From Lysobacter sp. BMK333-48F3 (lineage in GTDB: Bacteria > Pseudomonadota > Gammaproteobacteria > Xanthomonadales > Xanthomonadaceae): 64,000 nt of DNA. The position numbers and the translations under genes are program-made. The notes under the pieces are model-generated. The model did no database searches, was not told the DNA's origin, and saw nothing but the letters and a program-made list of their open reading frames with translations. The DNA is taken from assembly GCF_019733395.1 (NCBI RefSeq), contig NZ_JAIHOO010000001.1, positions 3,162,501 to 3,226,500 on the forward strand, in the 5' to 3' direction. Below, piece after piece: positions 43,016-51,705 of this stretch (its first letter is position 1; each line of letters opens with the position of its first letter).

Positions 43016-43573
43016 ATGAGAATCGGGCTGCTCGCTTCTGCTTGTCTTCTACTGTTGGCCTCGGCTTCTGCGGCATCGGCTGTTTATACGGATTCCAGTG
43101 TGCATGGGCGTGGGGACGCTCAAGCCAGTATCAATGCCGCCACGGCTCAGGTCAGGTCGAAAGCTGCATTGATCCAGTATGTGTCCAGCAACAGCAACTC
43201 TCCCTTGCGAAAGCTCCCGCCGCTGGTTCTGCAGAATTTCGTCGATAGTGTCGTATTCACGCCAAGAGGGGTTGGCTCCTATTCGTACCTGGGTCTTTCT
43301 TCGCACCTCAGTACTACCGAGGTTTACCAGGTGCTCGCTCTCATCGGTGCTCAGCACACCATTTCGAGCATTCCGGGCCTGAAAGTTGCTTCTCCCGCCG
43401 AGGCTTTGATTGTCCGCCCAATGAGCGATGTCTGCGAAGACCCCAATTCGCCCATGTGCCAAGTCAACGGGGGTAAGGCTAAGACGGACTATGTCTGCTC
43501 TATCGACTGGGGCACCGAATACAACTGCAACTTCAGTTTCGGCGATATCTGTGCGAGCAACTGCGGAAAGTGA
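43016..43573 (+). CDS. Exported protein with cysteine-rich tail, in low-GC islet
   Basis: The 185-residue product begins MRIGLLASACLLLLASASAA, a signal peptide. The middle (LPPLVLQNFVDSVVFTPRGVGSY, then YQVLALIGAQHTISSIPGL) is helical. The last ~45 residues carry six Cys: VCEDPNSPMC, VCSID, YNCNF, DICASNC. The layout resembles pre-proteins with a disulfide-rich C-terminal module, such as the fulvocin-C-related group, but I cannot confirm that. GC is much lower than in flanking genes. A thioredoxin-fold gene follows 61 bp on. Confidence 0.75.
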   Translation: MRIGLLASACLLLLASASAASAVYTDSSVHGRGDAQASINAATAQVRSKAALIQYVSSNSNSPLRKLPPLVLQNFVDSVVFTPRGVGSYSYLGLSSHLSTTEVYQVLALIGAQHTISSIPGLKVASPAEALIVRPMSDVCEDPNSPMCQVNGGKAKTDYVCSIDWGTEYNCNFSFGDICASNCGK

Positions 43574-43634
43574 TTTCCATCGGTTGATTATGGGCGCTAG
43601 ACAGTGGGTCTAGCGCTCTTTTATCGAGGAGCGG

Positions 43635-44549
43635 ATGGTGTCGCGGCTAAAGATTGCGGGCGTGGCGATAGCGCTGATGATCATTGCTGTCCAGGCGTCG
43701 GCTGGGCCGCGTGAAGATTATCAATCTGTCATGTTGACGCTCAGTCGGAACTCCAGCCTGTCGACGGATGTCAAGACTGATAGGTTGAGTGAGGCATACG
43801 CCTTGCATTTTGAAGGGCTGGTGCGACGGGAGGGTATGTCGCCCGATGACCTTCAAGCGCTGTTCGACGCATCGAACATGTTGGCTAGCTACACCATGTA
43901 CTTCAGGAGCGGAGAGAACTCTAACTACGTCGCAAACATGGTTTATGCGCGTGAAGTGCTTGCGTCTCTCGGCGTTCACTCTGAGCGAAACGATCAGGAT
44001 CTTTATGGCGCCTTGATTGCGGCGCGGCGATTCGATGAAGCTAGGGGCCTTGCGCGAGCGAGCGTGGTTCTAGGGCGTCAGGCTCCTTTGGAGTTTGATA
44101 TTGCCAGGGATTTTAGTCCGGTGCGCTCGGGCTATTTTGATCTTCCGAGCGGCGGTCGAAAATTTATACTGCGCAACTCAGCTGCAGCGGGAAGCGGTGT
44201 GCGCGTCATTGTCGTTTCAGGCTGTCATGCCGCTCGGGATGCTGCTCGTGGAATTGCCAGCGACGCTGCTCTTCGCGAAGCATTCCTGCATGCAGATGCG
44301 TTGTGGTTGGCGCCGGCGGATAGGGCTTTTGATTCGGCCGAGATTAGGCAATGGAACTTGGAGTTCCCGGATAGTCCCATTCGAATTGCTTTCAATCATG
44401 CCGCGTGGAAAGGCGTGGATTTTTCCCGGCAGCCGGCTTTTTTCTTCTTCAAGGACGGGCGCCTGGTAAGCAAGAGCGTTGGTTGGAGTCGCTCCGGGCC
44501 ACCGCAGGCGCTGCTCAAAGCGTTGCGCGACACTGGGCTTATACGTTAG
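43635..44549 (+). CDS. Exported thioredoxin-fold-like protein, in low-GC islet
   Basis: The 304-residue protein has a signal peptide (MVSRLKIAGVAIALMIIAVQ ASA). The first ~150 residues are helical (a TPR-like VMLTLSRNSSLSTDVKTDRL region). The C-terminal domain reads like a degraded thioredoxin fold: VRVIVVSGCHAARDAAR, a single Cys where CxxC is expected, then RQPAFFFFKDGRLVSKSVGW, matching the cis-Pro strand and the KDG turn. Likely partner of the Cys-rich protein upstream. Low GC and rare-codon-rich for this genome. Confidence 0.7.
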   Translation: MVSRLKIAGVAIALMIIAVQASAGPREDYQSVMLTLSRNSSLSTDVKTDRLSEAYALHFEGLVRREGMSPDDLQALFDASNMLASYTMYFRSGENSNYVANMVYAREVLASLGVHSERNDQDLYGALIAARRFDEARGLARASVVLGRQAPLEFDIARDFSPVRSGYFDLPSGGRKFILRNSAAAGSGVRVIVVSGCHAARDAARGIASDAALREAFLHADALWLAPADRAFDSAEIRQWNLEFPDSPIRIAFNHAAWKGVDFSRQPAFFFFKDGRLVSKSVGWSRSGPPQALLKALRDTGLIR

Positions 44550-44613
44550 CGGCTCAAATCATGCGGCAGGACTACAGCGGAAGCGGCTGGCCTGCGCTCA
44601 CGCATCGCCGAAC

Positions 44614-45843
44614 TCAATCCGCCAGATCCACCCACACCAGATGATGATCGCTGGCGTCGGCGATCTTCGCCGCTTCGCTGTCGGCCTTGGGCCAGAACAC
44701 GCCGCGCTCGCGCACGCTCCAGCCGCGCGAGGGCAGGACGTAGTCCAGGCGCAGGGTGCCGGCCTTGGGGCCGAAGTCGCCGGTGTGTTCGGCGGTGTCG
44801 CCCTTGCGGGCGAAGCCGTAGGCGGCGGCGCGTTCGGCCGCGCCTTCGCTGCGCGGCGCCGGGCCGGCGGCGACGCGCGGGTGGTCGAGCAATTGCTTGA
44901 TCGCGCTGGGCATGCCGTCGCCGTCGGACGGGTCGGCGTTCATATCGCCGACGACGACGAAGCGGGCGCCGTCGGCGAGCCCGCCGCAGCGGCCCTGGTC
45001 GTCGCATAGCCAGGCCGGCGCGCCGCCGTCGAGGTAGCGCGCCCACAGGCCGATCTCGTCGTAGTTGCGCGCGCCGTTGCGGTCCTCGGGGCCGTCGAAC
45101 ACCGGCGGGGTCGGGTGCGCGGCGAGGAAGTGCAGCACGCCCAGCGGGGTCTTCACCGGCACGTCCCAGTGCGATTTCGACGACAGCCGCATCTGCGGCC
45201 ACACCGCCGGCGCGTACCAGGACTTGCCGCTGGCCGGGTCGCGCGGCTGACGCGCGTTCGGCAGGTTCGCCCACTTGAAGGTCTGAAAGCTGCGCACCGC
45301 GGCGGCGTCGATCGGGTACTTCGACAGCACCAGCATGCCGTACTGGCCCGGGTGCAGGCCGTAGCCCCAGGCGTCGTTGCCGCGCGCGCGGTCGCTGCGC
45401 GCGGCGGTGCCGGACTGGCCGTCGCCGTCCAGGTCCAGGCCGCTGGGCACGCCGGTGTTGACCGGGGCCAGGTAGCGGTAGGGGTAATGCAGCGCTTCGC
45501 CGCCGCCGGGCTGGGCGACTTCGAGGTAATCGCGCTGGAACAGGTCGGCGGCGCGCTGCTGCGGGTCGTAATCGAACTCGTTGAGCAGCACCAGGTCGGG
45601 GCGCACGCGCTGCAGCACCGCGGCGATCTTGCGCGCGTTGCCGTCGCCGGCTTCGAGGCGGCGGATCAGGCCGCCGGCGCTCTCGTCGTACAGCGAGGTG
45701 TTATAGGTCGCCACCCGCAGCGCCGTGGCGGCATCGGTCTGCGAACGCAGCCAGCCTTGCGGATCGCCGTGGACGTTCACTTGGGTGCAGGCGCCGAGCA
45801 TCGCCGCGGCGAGGGCGGCGCAGAAAAGGGGGAGTCGTGACAT
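44614..45843 (-). CDS. Endonuclease/exonuclease/phosphatase-fold lipoprotein
   Basis: The 409-residue protein has a lipobox (AAAMLGACTQVN) and an EEP domain: RVATYNTSLYDESAG, LVLLNEFDYDPQ (metal-binding Glu), VVGDMNADPSDGDG and the final SDHHLVWVDL with the catalytic Asp-His. EEP enzymes cleave phosphodiester or phosphomonoester bonds in nucleic acids or lipids; substrate here is unknown, but the surface location suggests nutrient phosphate or DNA. It lies right of the low-GC islet. Confidence 0.9.
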   Translation of the reverse strand: MSRLPLFCAALAAAMLGACTQVNVHGDPQGWLRSQTDAATALRVATYNTSLYDESAGGLIRRLEAGDGNARKIAAVLQRVRPDLVLLNEFDYDPQQRAADLFQRDYLEVAQPGGGEALHYPYRYLAPVNTGVPSGLDLDGDGQSGTAARSDRARGNDAWGYGLHPGQYGMLVLSKYPIDAAAVRSFQTFKWANLPNARQPRDPASGKSWYAPAVWPQMRLSSKSHWDVPVKTPLGVLHFLAAHPTPPVFDGPEDRNGARNYDEIGLWARYLDGGAPAWLCDDQGRCGGLADGARFVVVGDMNADPSDGDGMPSAIKQLLDHPRVAAGPAPRSEGAAERAAAYGFARKGDTAEHTGDFGPKAGTLRLDYVLPSRGWSVRERGVFWPKADSEAAKIADASDHHLVWVDLAD

Positions 45844-45922
45844 GCGCGCATGATGGCACGGTCCTTCGGCGCGGTTGATTACAGGGCCGGGCGGCTCGGC
45901 GCCGCGCGGCGCCGCAAACGAC

Positions 45923-45947
45923 GACGCCCCGGCGGGGCCGGGGCGTC
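45923..45947. terminator. GC-rich hairpin between converging/adjacent transcripts
   Basis: GACGCCCCGG and CCGGGGCGTC flank a CGGGG loop. It lies 35 bp past the stop of the leftward lipoprotein gene. There is only a short T-run (TTT) on that strand, so it may be a weak or Rho-assisted terminator. Confidence 0.5.
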
Positions 45948-45981
45948 GCGGGTGGCAACGGTCGGAACCGTCGCCGCCGGA

Positions 45982-46428
45982 TTACAGGGTGCAGCCGAAC
46001 GCGGCGTACTGGGCCTTGCTCTGGTCCAGGGCCATCTTGCAGGCCTGGGCCAGGCCGGCCTTGCCTTCCGGCGTCGAAGCGGCCTGCTTCCAGGCGTTGC
46101 GGCTGGAGTCGATGCCGGTCTGGAACGCGGCGCGCTGGGCTTCCGGCACCTTGTCGGCCAGGCAGGAGGCGATCTTGTTGAGGTAGTCGTCGCACTCGGC
46201 GACGCCGACGCTGTCGGCGGCCGGGGCGGCGGCAGCGGCCGGATCGGTCGCGGCCGGGGTAGCGGCCGGAGCCGAGGCGTCGGCAGCCGGAGCGGCGGCG
46301 GCATCGGCGGCCGGAGCCGCAGCGGCGTCGGTCGCCGGGGCGGCGTCGGCCGGCTTGTCGGCCGGCTTGTTGCAGGCGGCCAGAGCCAGAGTGATGGCAG
46401 CGGCCAGGAACAGGGTGTTGAACTTCAT
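45982..46428 (-). CDS. Small Ala/Pro-rich lipoprotein
   Basis: The 148-residue protein starts at ATG 46428, 6 nt after GGAG. It has a lipobox (ALAACNKPADKP), then a ~60-residue low-complexity Ala/Pro/Asp linker (AAPAADAAAAPAADASAPAA), and a C-terminal helical domain with Cys in VAECDDYLNKIASCLAD, AQACKMAL and FGCTL. Family unrecognised. Probably outer-membrane anchored. Confidence 0.8.
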   Translation of the reverse strand: MKFNTLFLAAAITLALAACNKPADKPADAAPATDAAAAPAADAAAAPAADASAPAATPAATDPAAAAAPAADSVGVAECDDYLNKIASCLADKVPEAQRAAFQTGIDSSRNAWKQAASTPEGKAGLAQACKMALDQSKAQYAAFGCTL

Positions 46429-46559
46429 CGCGGACTCCATGTGGCGGTGATTGAATCGGGTGGCGGCTCCATTGCCATGCCTGGGCGGCGCCTTCCCGCG
46501 TGTCGTGGGACTAAGGTCACGACCGGGCAACGTGATACACGACCTGAACGAGACGAGTG

Positions 46560-47294
46560 TTACAAATGTGTAAAAACGCGCCAATCTCGTCCGTCGAAGG
46601 CCTCGAGCGGACGGAAGCGGCGCTTGTAGTCCATCTTCGGATGGCCGGCGATCCAGTAGCCCAGGTACAGATGGCTGCGACGCTCGCGCCGGGCCCATTC
46701 GATCTGGCGCAGGATCGCCAGCGTGCCCAGGCCGCGGTCGGCGTACTCGGGGTCGTAGAAGGTGTAGACCGCCGATAGGGCGTGGTCGACCACGTCGGTG
46801 ACCGCGACCGCGAGCAGGCGGCCGTGGCCGGGCTCGCGCAGTTCCAGGAAGCGGTTCTCGCTCCAACTGCCGATCAGGAACTGGTCGAACTCGACCGCGC
46901 CGTGGCCGTCCATGCCGCCGCCGGCGTGGCGCGAGGCCAGGTAGCGCTTGTACAGATTCAGTTGCTCGGCGGTGCGCTCGGCGGCGTGCACGCGCATCTC
47001 GACCGCGGCGTTGCGGGCCAGGCAGCGGCGCTGGCTGCGGTCGGGGACGAAGCGCTCGACCGGGATGCGCACCGCGACGCAGGCGCGGCAGGCGGCGCAG
47101 TGCGGGCGGTAGACGATGTCGCCGGAGCGGCGGAAACCCCAGCCCAGCGCATGCGGGTACCAGTCGCGCAGGCGCGGGTCGCGCGGGTCCAGCACCAGGT
47201 CGCGAGCGGTGCGCTCGGGCCAGTAGCCGCAGGCGTGCTCGCCGGTGTGGAACAGGCGGAGGTCGTCGCTGTCCGGCTGCGGTTGCGTGCCCAT
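46560..47294 (-). CDS. bpt: Aspartate/glutamate leucyl-tRNA-protein transferase (ATE/Bpt family)
   Basis: The 244-residue protein matches bacterial ATE-like transferases, which add Leu (Bpt) to N-terminal Asp/Glu and mark proteins for ClpAP. Family motifs are [37 protein letters not shown], RDLxDP-like ...[35 protein letters not shown] and [21 protein letters not shown]. Length and order are typical. ATG at 47294. The gene ends 131 bp upstream of the lipoprotein gene's start, on the same strand. Confidence 0.93.
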   Translation of the reverse strand: MGTQPQPDSDDLRLFHTGEHACGYWPERTARDLVLDPRDPRLRDWYPHALGWGFRRSGDIVYRPHCAACRACVAVRIPVERFVPDRSQRRCLARNAAVEMRVHAAERTAEQLNLYKRYLASRHAGGGMDGHGAVEFDQFLIGSWSENRFLELREPGHGRLLAVAVTDVVDHALSAVYTFYDPEYADRGLGTLAILRQIEWARRERRSHLYLGYWIAGHPKMDYKRRFRPLEAFDGRDWRVFTHL

Positions 47295-47443
47295 GCGGCC
47301 AGCATAGCGCCGCCCGCGCGCGCCGCGCATGGCCTGCGTCGCTGTCTTGCGACTGAACCTGGCCGGACCGATGTCAACCGGTTCGCGGCGCGGGCGTTGA
47401 CCGTCTATCGGCGCCGCGGTGGCGCCCGTCGAGGAGTCAACGC

Positions 47444-48082
47444 ATGAACCGTTCCCCCCTTTACGTCGCCGCCCTGGCGGCGCTGGTGTTCGCCGGTGCG
47501 GCCGCGGCCGTGCCTCCCGCCGACGGCGCCGCGCAGCGCCCGCGGATCCAGCTCGACGCCAACCAGGACGGCGTGATCAGCCGTGAGGAAGCGGCCAAGG
47601 TGCCGCGCCTGGCGGAGAAGTTCGACAGCCTGGACAAGAATCGCGACGGCAAGCTGGATGCGAGCGAGCGACCGCAGCGCCGCGGCGGGCGCGAGCACGG
47701 CGGCCGCCATGGCGGTCCGGGCGGCCACGGCGGCATCGGCGCGCTCGACGCCGACGGCGACGGCCGGATCAGCCGCGCCGAGGCGGGCAAGTCGCCGCGC
47801 CTGGGCGAGTCCTTCGAACGCATCGACCGCAATCGCGACGGCTATCTGGTGCGCAGCGAACTGCGCGCCCACCACGAGGCCGAGCGTCCCAAGCGCGACG
47901 CCGAGCGCGCCAAGCGTTTCGACGAGCACTTCGCCGCCGCCGACCTCAACCGCGACGGCAAGCTGAGCAAGATCGAGGTTGAGGAAAAGATGCCGCGGCT
48001 GGCGCGCAGCTTCGCCTTCTACGACGAAGACCGCGACGGTTTCCTGACCAAGGCCGACCTGAAGCCGACGCCGCATCGCTGA
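47444..48082 (+). CDS. Exported EF-hand calcium-binding protein
   Basis: The 212-residue protein has a signal peptide ([13 protein letters not shown]) and at least five EF-hand-like loops with DxDxDG patterns: [48 protein letters not shown] and [12 protein letters not shown], plus [13 protein letters not shown] His/Gly-rich segment ([15 protein letters not shown]) separates the second and third. Periplasmic Ca2+ binding is likely; it may act as a buffer or sensor. A GAGGAG site lies before ATG 47444. Confidence 0.88.
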   Translation: MNRSPLYVAALAALVFAGAAAAVPPADGAAQRPRIQLDANQDGVISREEAAKVPRLAEKFDSLDKNRDGKLDASERPQRRGGREHGGRHGGPGGHGGIGALDADGDGRISRAEAGKSPRLGESFERIDRNRDGYLVRSELRAHHEAERPKRDAERAKRFDEHFAAADLNRDGKLSKIEVEEKMPRLARSFAFYDEDRDGFLTKADLKPTPHR

Positions 48083-48129
48083 ACCCCGGCGACGGCCCGG
48101 ATCCGTCGCGGCCGACCGCCGCGACGCCG

Positions 48130-48297
48130 GCATGCCCAGCACGACCGGGCATGCTCCCCCTTGGGCGTGCGGAGCACGCCCGTTTTTTTTGGGGATGTCG
48201 CGTGCGGAGCACGCCCGTTTTTTTGAGGGGGATGTCGCGTGCGGAGCACGCCCGCTTTTTTGAGGGGGGTGTCGCGTGCGGAGCACGCCCGTTTTTT
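48130..48297 (+). terminator. Array of one hairpin and four tandem hairpin-plus-T-run units
   Basis: A hairpin GCATGCCC/GGGCATGC lies at 48130-48153. Then CGTGC-GGA-GCACG stems start at 48166, 48201, 48238 and 48275, a 35-37-bp period. Each is followed by CCCG (or CCCGC) and 6-8 T, like an intrinsic terminator on the plus strand; the linkers (GAGGGGGATGTCG type) are also repeated. On the minus strand no T-run follows, so the array serves the EF-hand gene. Confidence 0.8.
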
Positions 48298-48329
48298 GGG
48301 ACGTAGCGTGCGCGGCGCGCCGATCCGGC

Positions 48330-49619
48330 TCAGCCGAAGCGGCCGGTGTGATAGAGCAGGTACACGACGATGCCGGTCAGCAACAACGAACTCCAAGCGA
48401 TCGCCTTCGGCCCGAGCACCCAGCGGTACATGCGATCCTGGCGCGGGTCGCGCCCGGTTTCGCGTTGGATGCGCGCCATGCTCGGCGCCATCAGGCGCGG
48501 CATCGAGTACAGGTATTGCCACAAGGAAATCGCCTGCGCCACAGCCAACAGCGCGATCGGCACGACCCAGCCACGGCTGAATTCCAATGCCGCCAGCACC
48601 ATCAGCGCTGCGGCAGTGCCCACTACCGAGATCTCCCAGATCAGGCGCACGATCAGCCGGCGCTCCTGCGGGGTGCCGGCGAACGAGAGCAGGTAACGGG
48701 AGATCAGCACCGTCATGGTCGCGCCGCCGATGAAGCCGCCGATCAGCGGACCCATCGACGCTTCGATCCATGCGGCGTAGCGCAACGACAGCGCGGCCGC
48801 GTCGAGCGGGGCGCCGGTCACTGCCTCGGTCACCGGCGAAACCACCCGTTCGAGTACGAACATGAGCACGCTGCCGCTGACGCCGCCCATGGCGCCGACG
48901 GCGCTACTGGCGCCGAACTTGCTCGCCAGCCCCGAACCCAGCGTACCGGCCGCGACCGCCGCCGTGGTCGTGCCGCCCGGGCCGATCACGCCCAGGGCGC
49001 TGGCGACCAGGGTGGTGAAGCCCACCGAGGGCGCGCTGGCCTGGGCGAACGCGGCGAAGCGTTCCAGCAGTTCGGCGCGCACCGTGCTGCGCGCGCGCGA
49101 CAGGCGCTTGCGCACCGCCGCGTCGCTGAGCCCGAGCAGGGCCGCGACCTGTTGCGAGCTCTGGCCTTCGCGGTAATACAGCAACAGCACTTCGCGGCTC
49201 TCGTCGGGCAGGGCCGAGATCAGCTCGGCGGCGGCCTGCGCGCGCTCGAGCTGGATCAGGCGCTCGACCGTGCTGGGCTCCGGATCGGCCGCGGCGGCGA
49301 TCGCCGCTTCGAAATCGTCGGCCTCGCGCGGCTGGCGCGAGCGCGCGCGCAGGTGGTCGTGGGCGAGGTTGCGGGTGATCTGCCGCAGCCAGGGCAGGAA
49401 GCTGCTCGGGTTGTGCAGCTTGCGGATGTTCTGCCAACCGCTGAGGAAGGCCTCCTGGGCGATGTCCTCGCTGGCGGATACGTCGCGGACCATCGCCAGG
49501 GCGATCGCGGTGATCGAGTTCTGGCAGGCGGAGACGATGCGCGAGTACGCGGCGGCGTCGCCGTTGGACGCCGCCGGCAGGTCGCCGCCGATCAGCGAGT
49601 TGAGCGCCTCGGCGTTCAT
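48330..49619 (-). CDS. ECF-type sigma factor fused to a multi-pass membrane domain
   Basis: The 429-residue protein starts at ATG 49619. Residues ~1-190 are sigma region 2 (SEDIAQEAFLSGWQNIRKLH, FLPWLRQITRNLAHDHLRAR) and region 4 (LPDESREVLLLYYREGQSSQ, LLGLSDAAVRKRLSRARSTV). Residues ~200-429 contain several hydrophobic helices (SSAVGAMGGVSGSVLMFVLE, GPLIGGFIGGATMTVLISRY, VPIALLAVAQAISLW and a final AWSSLLLTGIVVYLLYHTG). A membrane-tethered sigma factor may need release or act at the membrane. No separate anti-sigma gene is seen; the fused region may replace it. Confidence 0.85.
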   Translation of the reverse strand: MNAEALNSLIGGDLPAASNGDAAAYSRIVSACQNSITAIALAMVRDVSASEDIAQEAFLSGWQNIRKLHNPSSFLPWLRQITRNLAHDHLRARSRQPREADDFEAAIAAAADPEPSTVERLIQLERAQAAAELISALPDESREVLLLYYREGQSSQQVAALLGLSDAAVRKRLSRARSTVRAELLERFAAFAQASAPSVGFTTLVASALGVIGPGGTTTAAVAAGTLGSGLASKFGASSAVGAMGGVSGSVLMFVLERVVSPVTEAVTGAPLDAAALSLRYAAWIEASMGPLIGGFIGGATMTVLISRYLLSFAGTPQERRLIVRLIWEISVVGTAAALMVLAALEFSRGWVVPIALLAVAQAISLWQYLYSMPRLMAPSMARIQRETGRDPRQDRMYRWVLGPKAIAWSSLLLTGIVVYLLYHTGRFG

Positions 49620-49867
49620 CGCGCGGCCTCCGCGGCGACGGCCGGGGACGCCGGCAGGGCCGGTGCGAGGAAGGGGCGGAACGGGTGCGGGCAGGACATC
49701 GGGTCGGTCTCCGGGCGGCGGCATCGCGCGATGCCTGTTTCCCCAGACGTCGCCCCTGCGGAAATGTGACCACGCCGGCCGCACGGCTGTCCATGCGGCC
49801 GATCACCGGCGCCGCCGATCGAACGATCGGACCAGGCGGGGGCGCAAACCGAGCCGGCGGCGCCGGC

Positions 49868-50719
49868 TCAGCCCATCGCGCGCACGGTCTTGGCCACCCG
49901 CACCACCGTCCAGCGCCCGCCGACCCGCTTGACCTCCAGGGTCTTGTAGGCCGCGGCCAGGCGGTGGTGGTAGGCGCTGTATTCGATCGTGCCGGCATCG
50001 GCCGAGCTCGGCCGGAACGCATGCACCTCGATCAGCTCGGCCGGCTTGCCATCGAGGGCGTGGCTGCCGCGTTCCTCGTCGGCGACTTCGACGCACTGGC
50101 TGGCCGGCAGCAGGCGCAGGCCCGGCCGGGCCAGGGCGGTCAACAGCTTGCGCGGCGCATCGCGCCGGTCGACGCGCAGGCATTGGGTGGTCTGGTCGGC
50201 CTCGGCGAGCTGGTGGGCGAACACCGCCTGCGCCAGCGCCGCCGGCGTCGCCGCGGTCTTGCCGTCGAAGGCGTGCGCGGCCAGGGCGACCTCGGCCGGG
50301 TCCTTCGCCGGAGTCGGCGCCGGCCGGTTGCGCAGGTTGTGGAACATCGCCAGGCCCAGCACCACGGCGATGCAGACCAGCAGGCCGACCTTGATCCGCA
50401 GCGCGCGCTTCTGCCCCGGGGTGCGGGCCTGGTCGATCCGCGATTCGAAGCGGAACGGCGCGTGGCTGGGTTCCTCGGCGCGGGTGCTGTCGATCAGTCC
50501 GGCCTCGCGCAGCAGATCGCGCGCGCGCAGCTGGTCTTCGGAACGGATCACCCATACCGCCGGCCGCTCGGGCGCCTGCTCGCGGTAGCTGAAATTGGAG
50601 CGGCGGTTGCCCTTGTAGGAACGGTCGTTGGTGACCCGCACCTCGATCCCGGCGTCGCGCAGCAACTGCGCCACGCCTTCGACGTTTTCCAGCCGCGAAC
50701 TGCTGAATACCTGCCTCAT
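49868..50719 (-). CDS. DUF2007-like signal-transducing domain plus membrane anchor
   Basis: The 283-residue protein starts with a DUF2007-like (putative prokaryotic signal-transducing) domain, MRQVFSSSRLENVEGVAQLL / AGIEVRVTNDR..., with AVWVIRSEDQLRARDLLREA. A hydrophobic segment (VGLLVCIAVVLGLAMF, ~111-126) is followed by a periplasmic or cytosolic C-terminal domain (VDRRDAPRKLLTALAR, LEVKRVGGRWTVVRV). No catalytic motif is visible. It lies directly downstream of the tesB gene (gap 1 bp). Confidence 0.75.
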   Translation of the reverse strand: MRQVFSSSRLENVEGVAQLLRDAGIEVRVTNDRSYKGNRRSNFSYREQAPERPAVWVIRSEDQLRARDLLREAGLIDSTRAEEPSHAPFRFESRIDQARTPGQKRALRIKVGLLVCIAVVLGLAMFHNLRNRPAPTPAKDPAEVALAAHAFDGKTAATPAALAQAVFAHQLAEADQTTQCLRVDRRDAPRKLLTALARPGLRLLPASQCVEVADEERGSHALDGKPAELIEVHAFRPSSADAGTIEYSAYHHRLAAAYKTLEVKRVGGRWTVVRVAKTVRAMG

Positions 50720-50720
50720 G

Positions 50721-51620
50721 TCATTCCTTCGCCGGCACGTGGCTCGCGCTGGCGGCGTCCTTGACCACGCGGATCAGGCCCTCCTGCGCGCTGCTGGCGA
50801 CCAGGCGGCCGTCGCGGTCGTAGATCTGCCCGCGCGCCAGGCCGCGCGCGCCCTGCGCGCTGGGGCTGTCGATCGAGTACAGCAGCCATTCGTCGGCGCG
50901 GAACGGGCGATGGAACCACAGCGCGTGATCGAGCGAGGCCATCTGCACGTTCGGCTGGTAGTAGCTGATCCCGTGCGGAAAGGTCGCGGTGCCGAGCAGG
51001 TGGAAATCCGAGGCGTAGGCGAGCAGGGCGCGGTGCAGCTCGGGCGCGTCGCCGACCCGCTCGCTGAGGCGGAACCAGACCTGCTGGTACGGCGGGCGCT
51101 TGGGCGGATTGAGTTCGTCGCGCGGATAGACGTGGCGGAACTCGAACGGTCCCTGCCGCGACAGCCAGCGCTGGACCTTGTTCGGCAGCGAGGCCATCAC
51201 CTCCGGCGGCACCGCCGGCGCCGGGTCGATGTCCTCGGGCTTGGGCACCTCCGGCATCGACAACTGGTGTTCGCCGCCGTCCTGGTCTTCCTGGAACGAG
51301 GCGGCGAGGAAGAAGATCGGCTGGCCGTGCTGGATCGCGGTGACCCGGCGCACCGAGAAGCTGCCGCCGTCGCGGGTGCGGTCGGCCTGGTAGACGATCG
51401 GCGCCTCGATGTCGCCGGCCTTGAGGAAATAGGCATGCAGCGAATGCGCGGTGCGCGCGGTCTGCAGGGTCGCCTGCGCCGCCGACAGGGCCTGGCCGAG
51501 GACCTGGCCGCCGAACACGTATTTGGTGCCGATGTCGCGGCTCTGACCGCGGAACAGGTTGTCTTCCAGCCGCTCCAGCGACAGCAGTTCGATCAGTTCG
51601 GAGACGGGCGAGGTGGTCAT
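50721..51620 (-). CDS. tesB: Acyl-CoA thioesterase II
   Basis: The 299-residue protein has the double hot-dog layout of TesB: ELIELLSLERLEDNLFRGQS, VFGGQVLGQALSAAQATL, HSLHAYFLKAGD, ESYNP-like FQEDQDGGEHQLSMPEVPKP, and in the second half TFPHGISYYQPNVQMASLDH and GARGLARGQIYDRDGRLVAS with the catalytic Asp/Gln/Thr set expected in the last half. It hydrolyses medium- to long-chain acyl-CoA. ATG 51620. Confidence 0.95.
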   Translation of the reverse strand: MTTSPVSELIELLSLERLEDNLFRGQSRDIGTKYVFGGQVLGQALSAAQATLQTARTAHSLHAYFLKAGDIEAPIVYQADRTRDGGSFSVRRVTAIQHGQPIFFLAASFQEDQDGGEHQLSMPEVPKPEDIDPAPAVPPEVMASLPNKVQRWLSRQGPFEFRHVYPRDELNPPKRPPYQQVWFRLSERVGDAPELHRALLAYASDFHLLGTATFPHGISYYQPNVQMASLDHALWFHRPFRADEWLLYSIDSPSAQGARGLARGQIYDRDGRLVASSAQEGLIRVVKDAASASHVPAKE

Positions 51621-51705
51621 GCGGCCGGGGCCAGGGGGCGAGGCCGGCAGTATAGCGAAGGGGCAAGGACGGGCCGGCCGGCGGGCCGGCCCGTCGCGGC
51701 GCGGT

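Noticed and set aside
48163..48297. Possible CRISPR array (four ~36-bp repeats)
   Set aside because: Units contain short hairpins with T-runs and no unique spacers of constant length; there are no cas genes. They are terminator-like tandem repeats.
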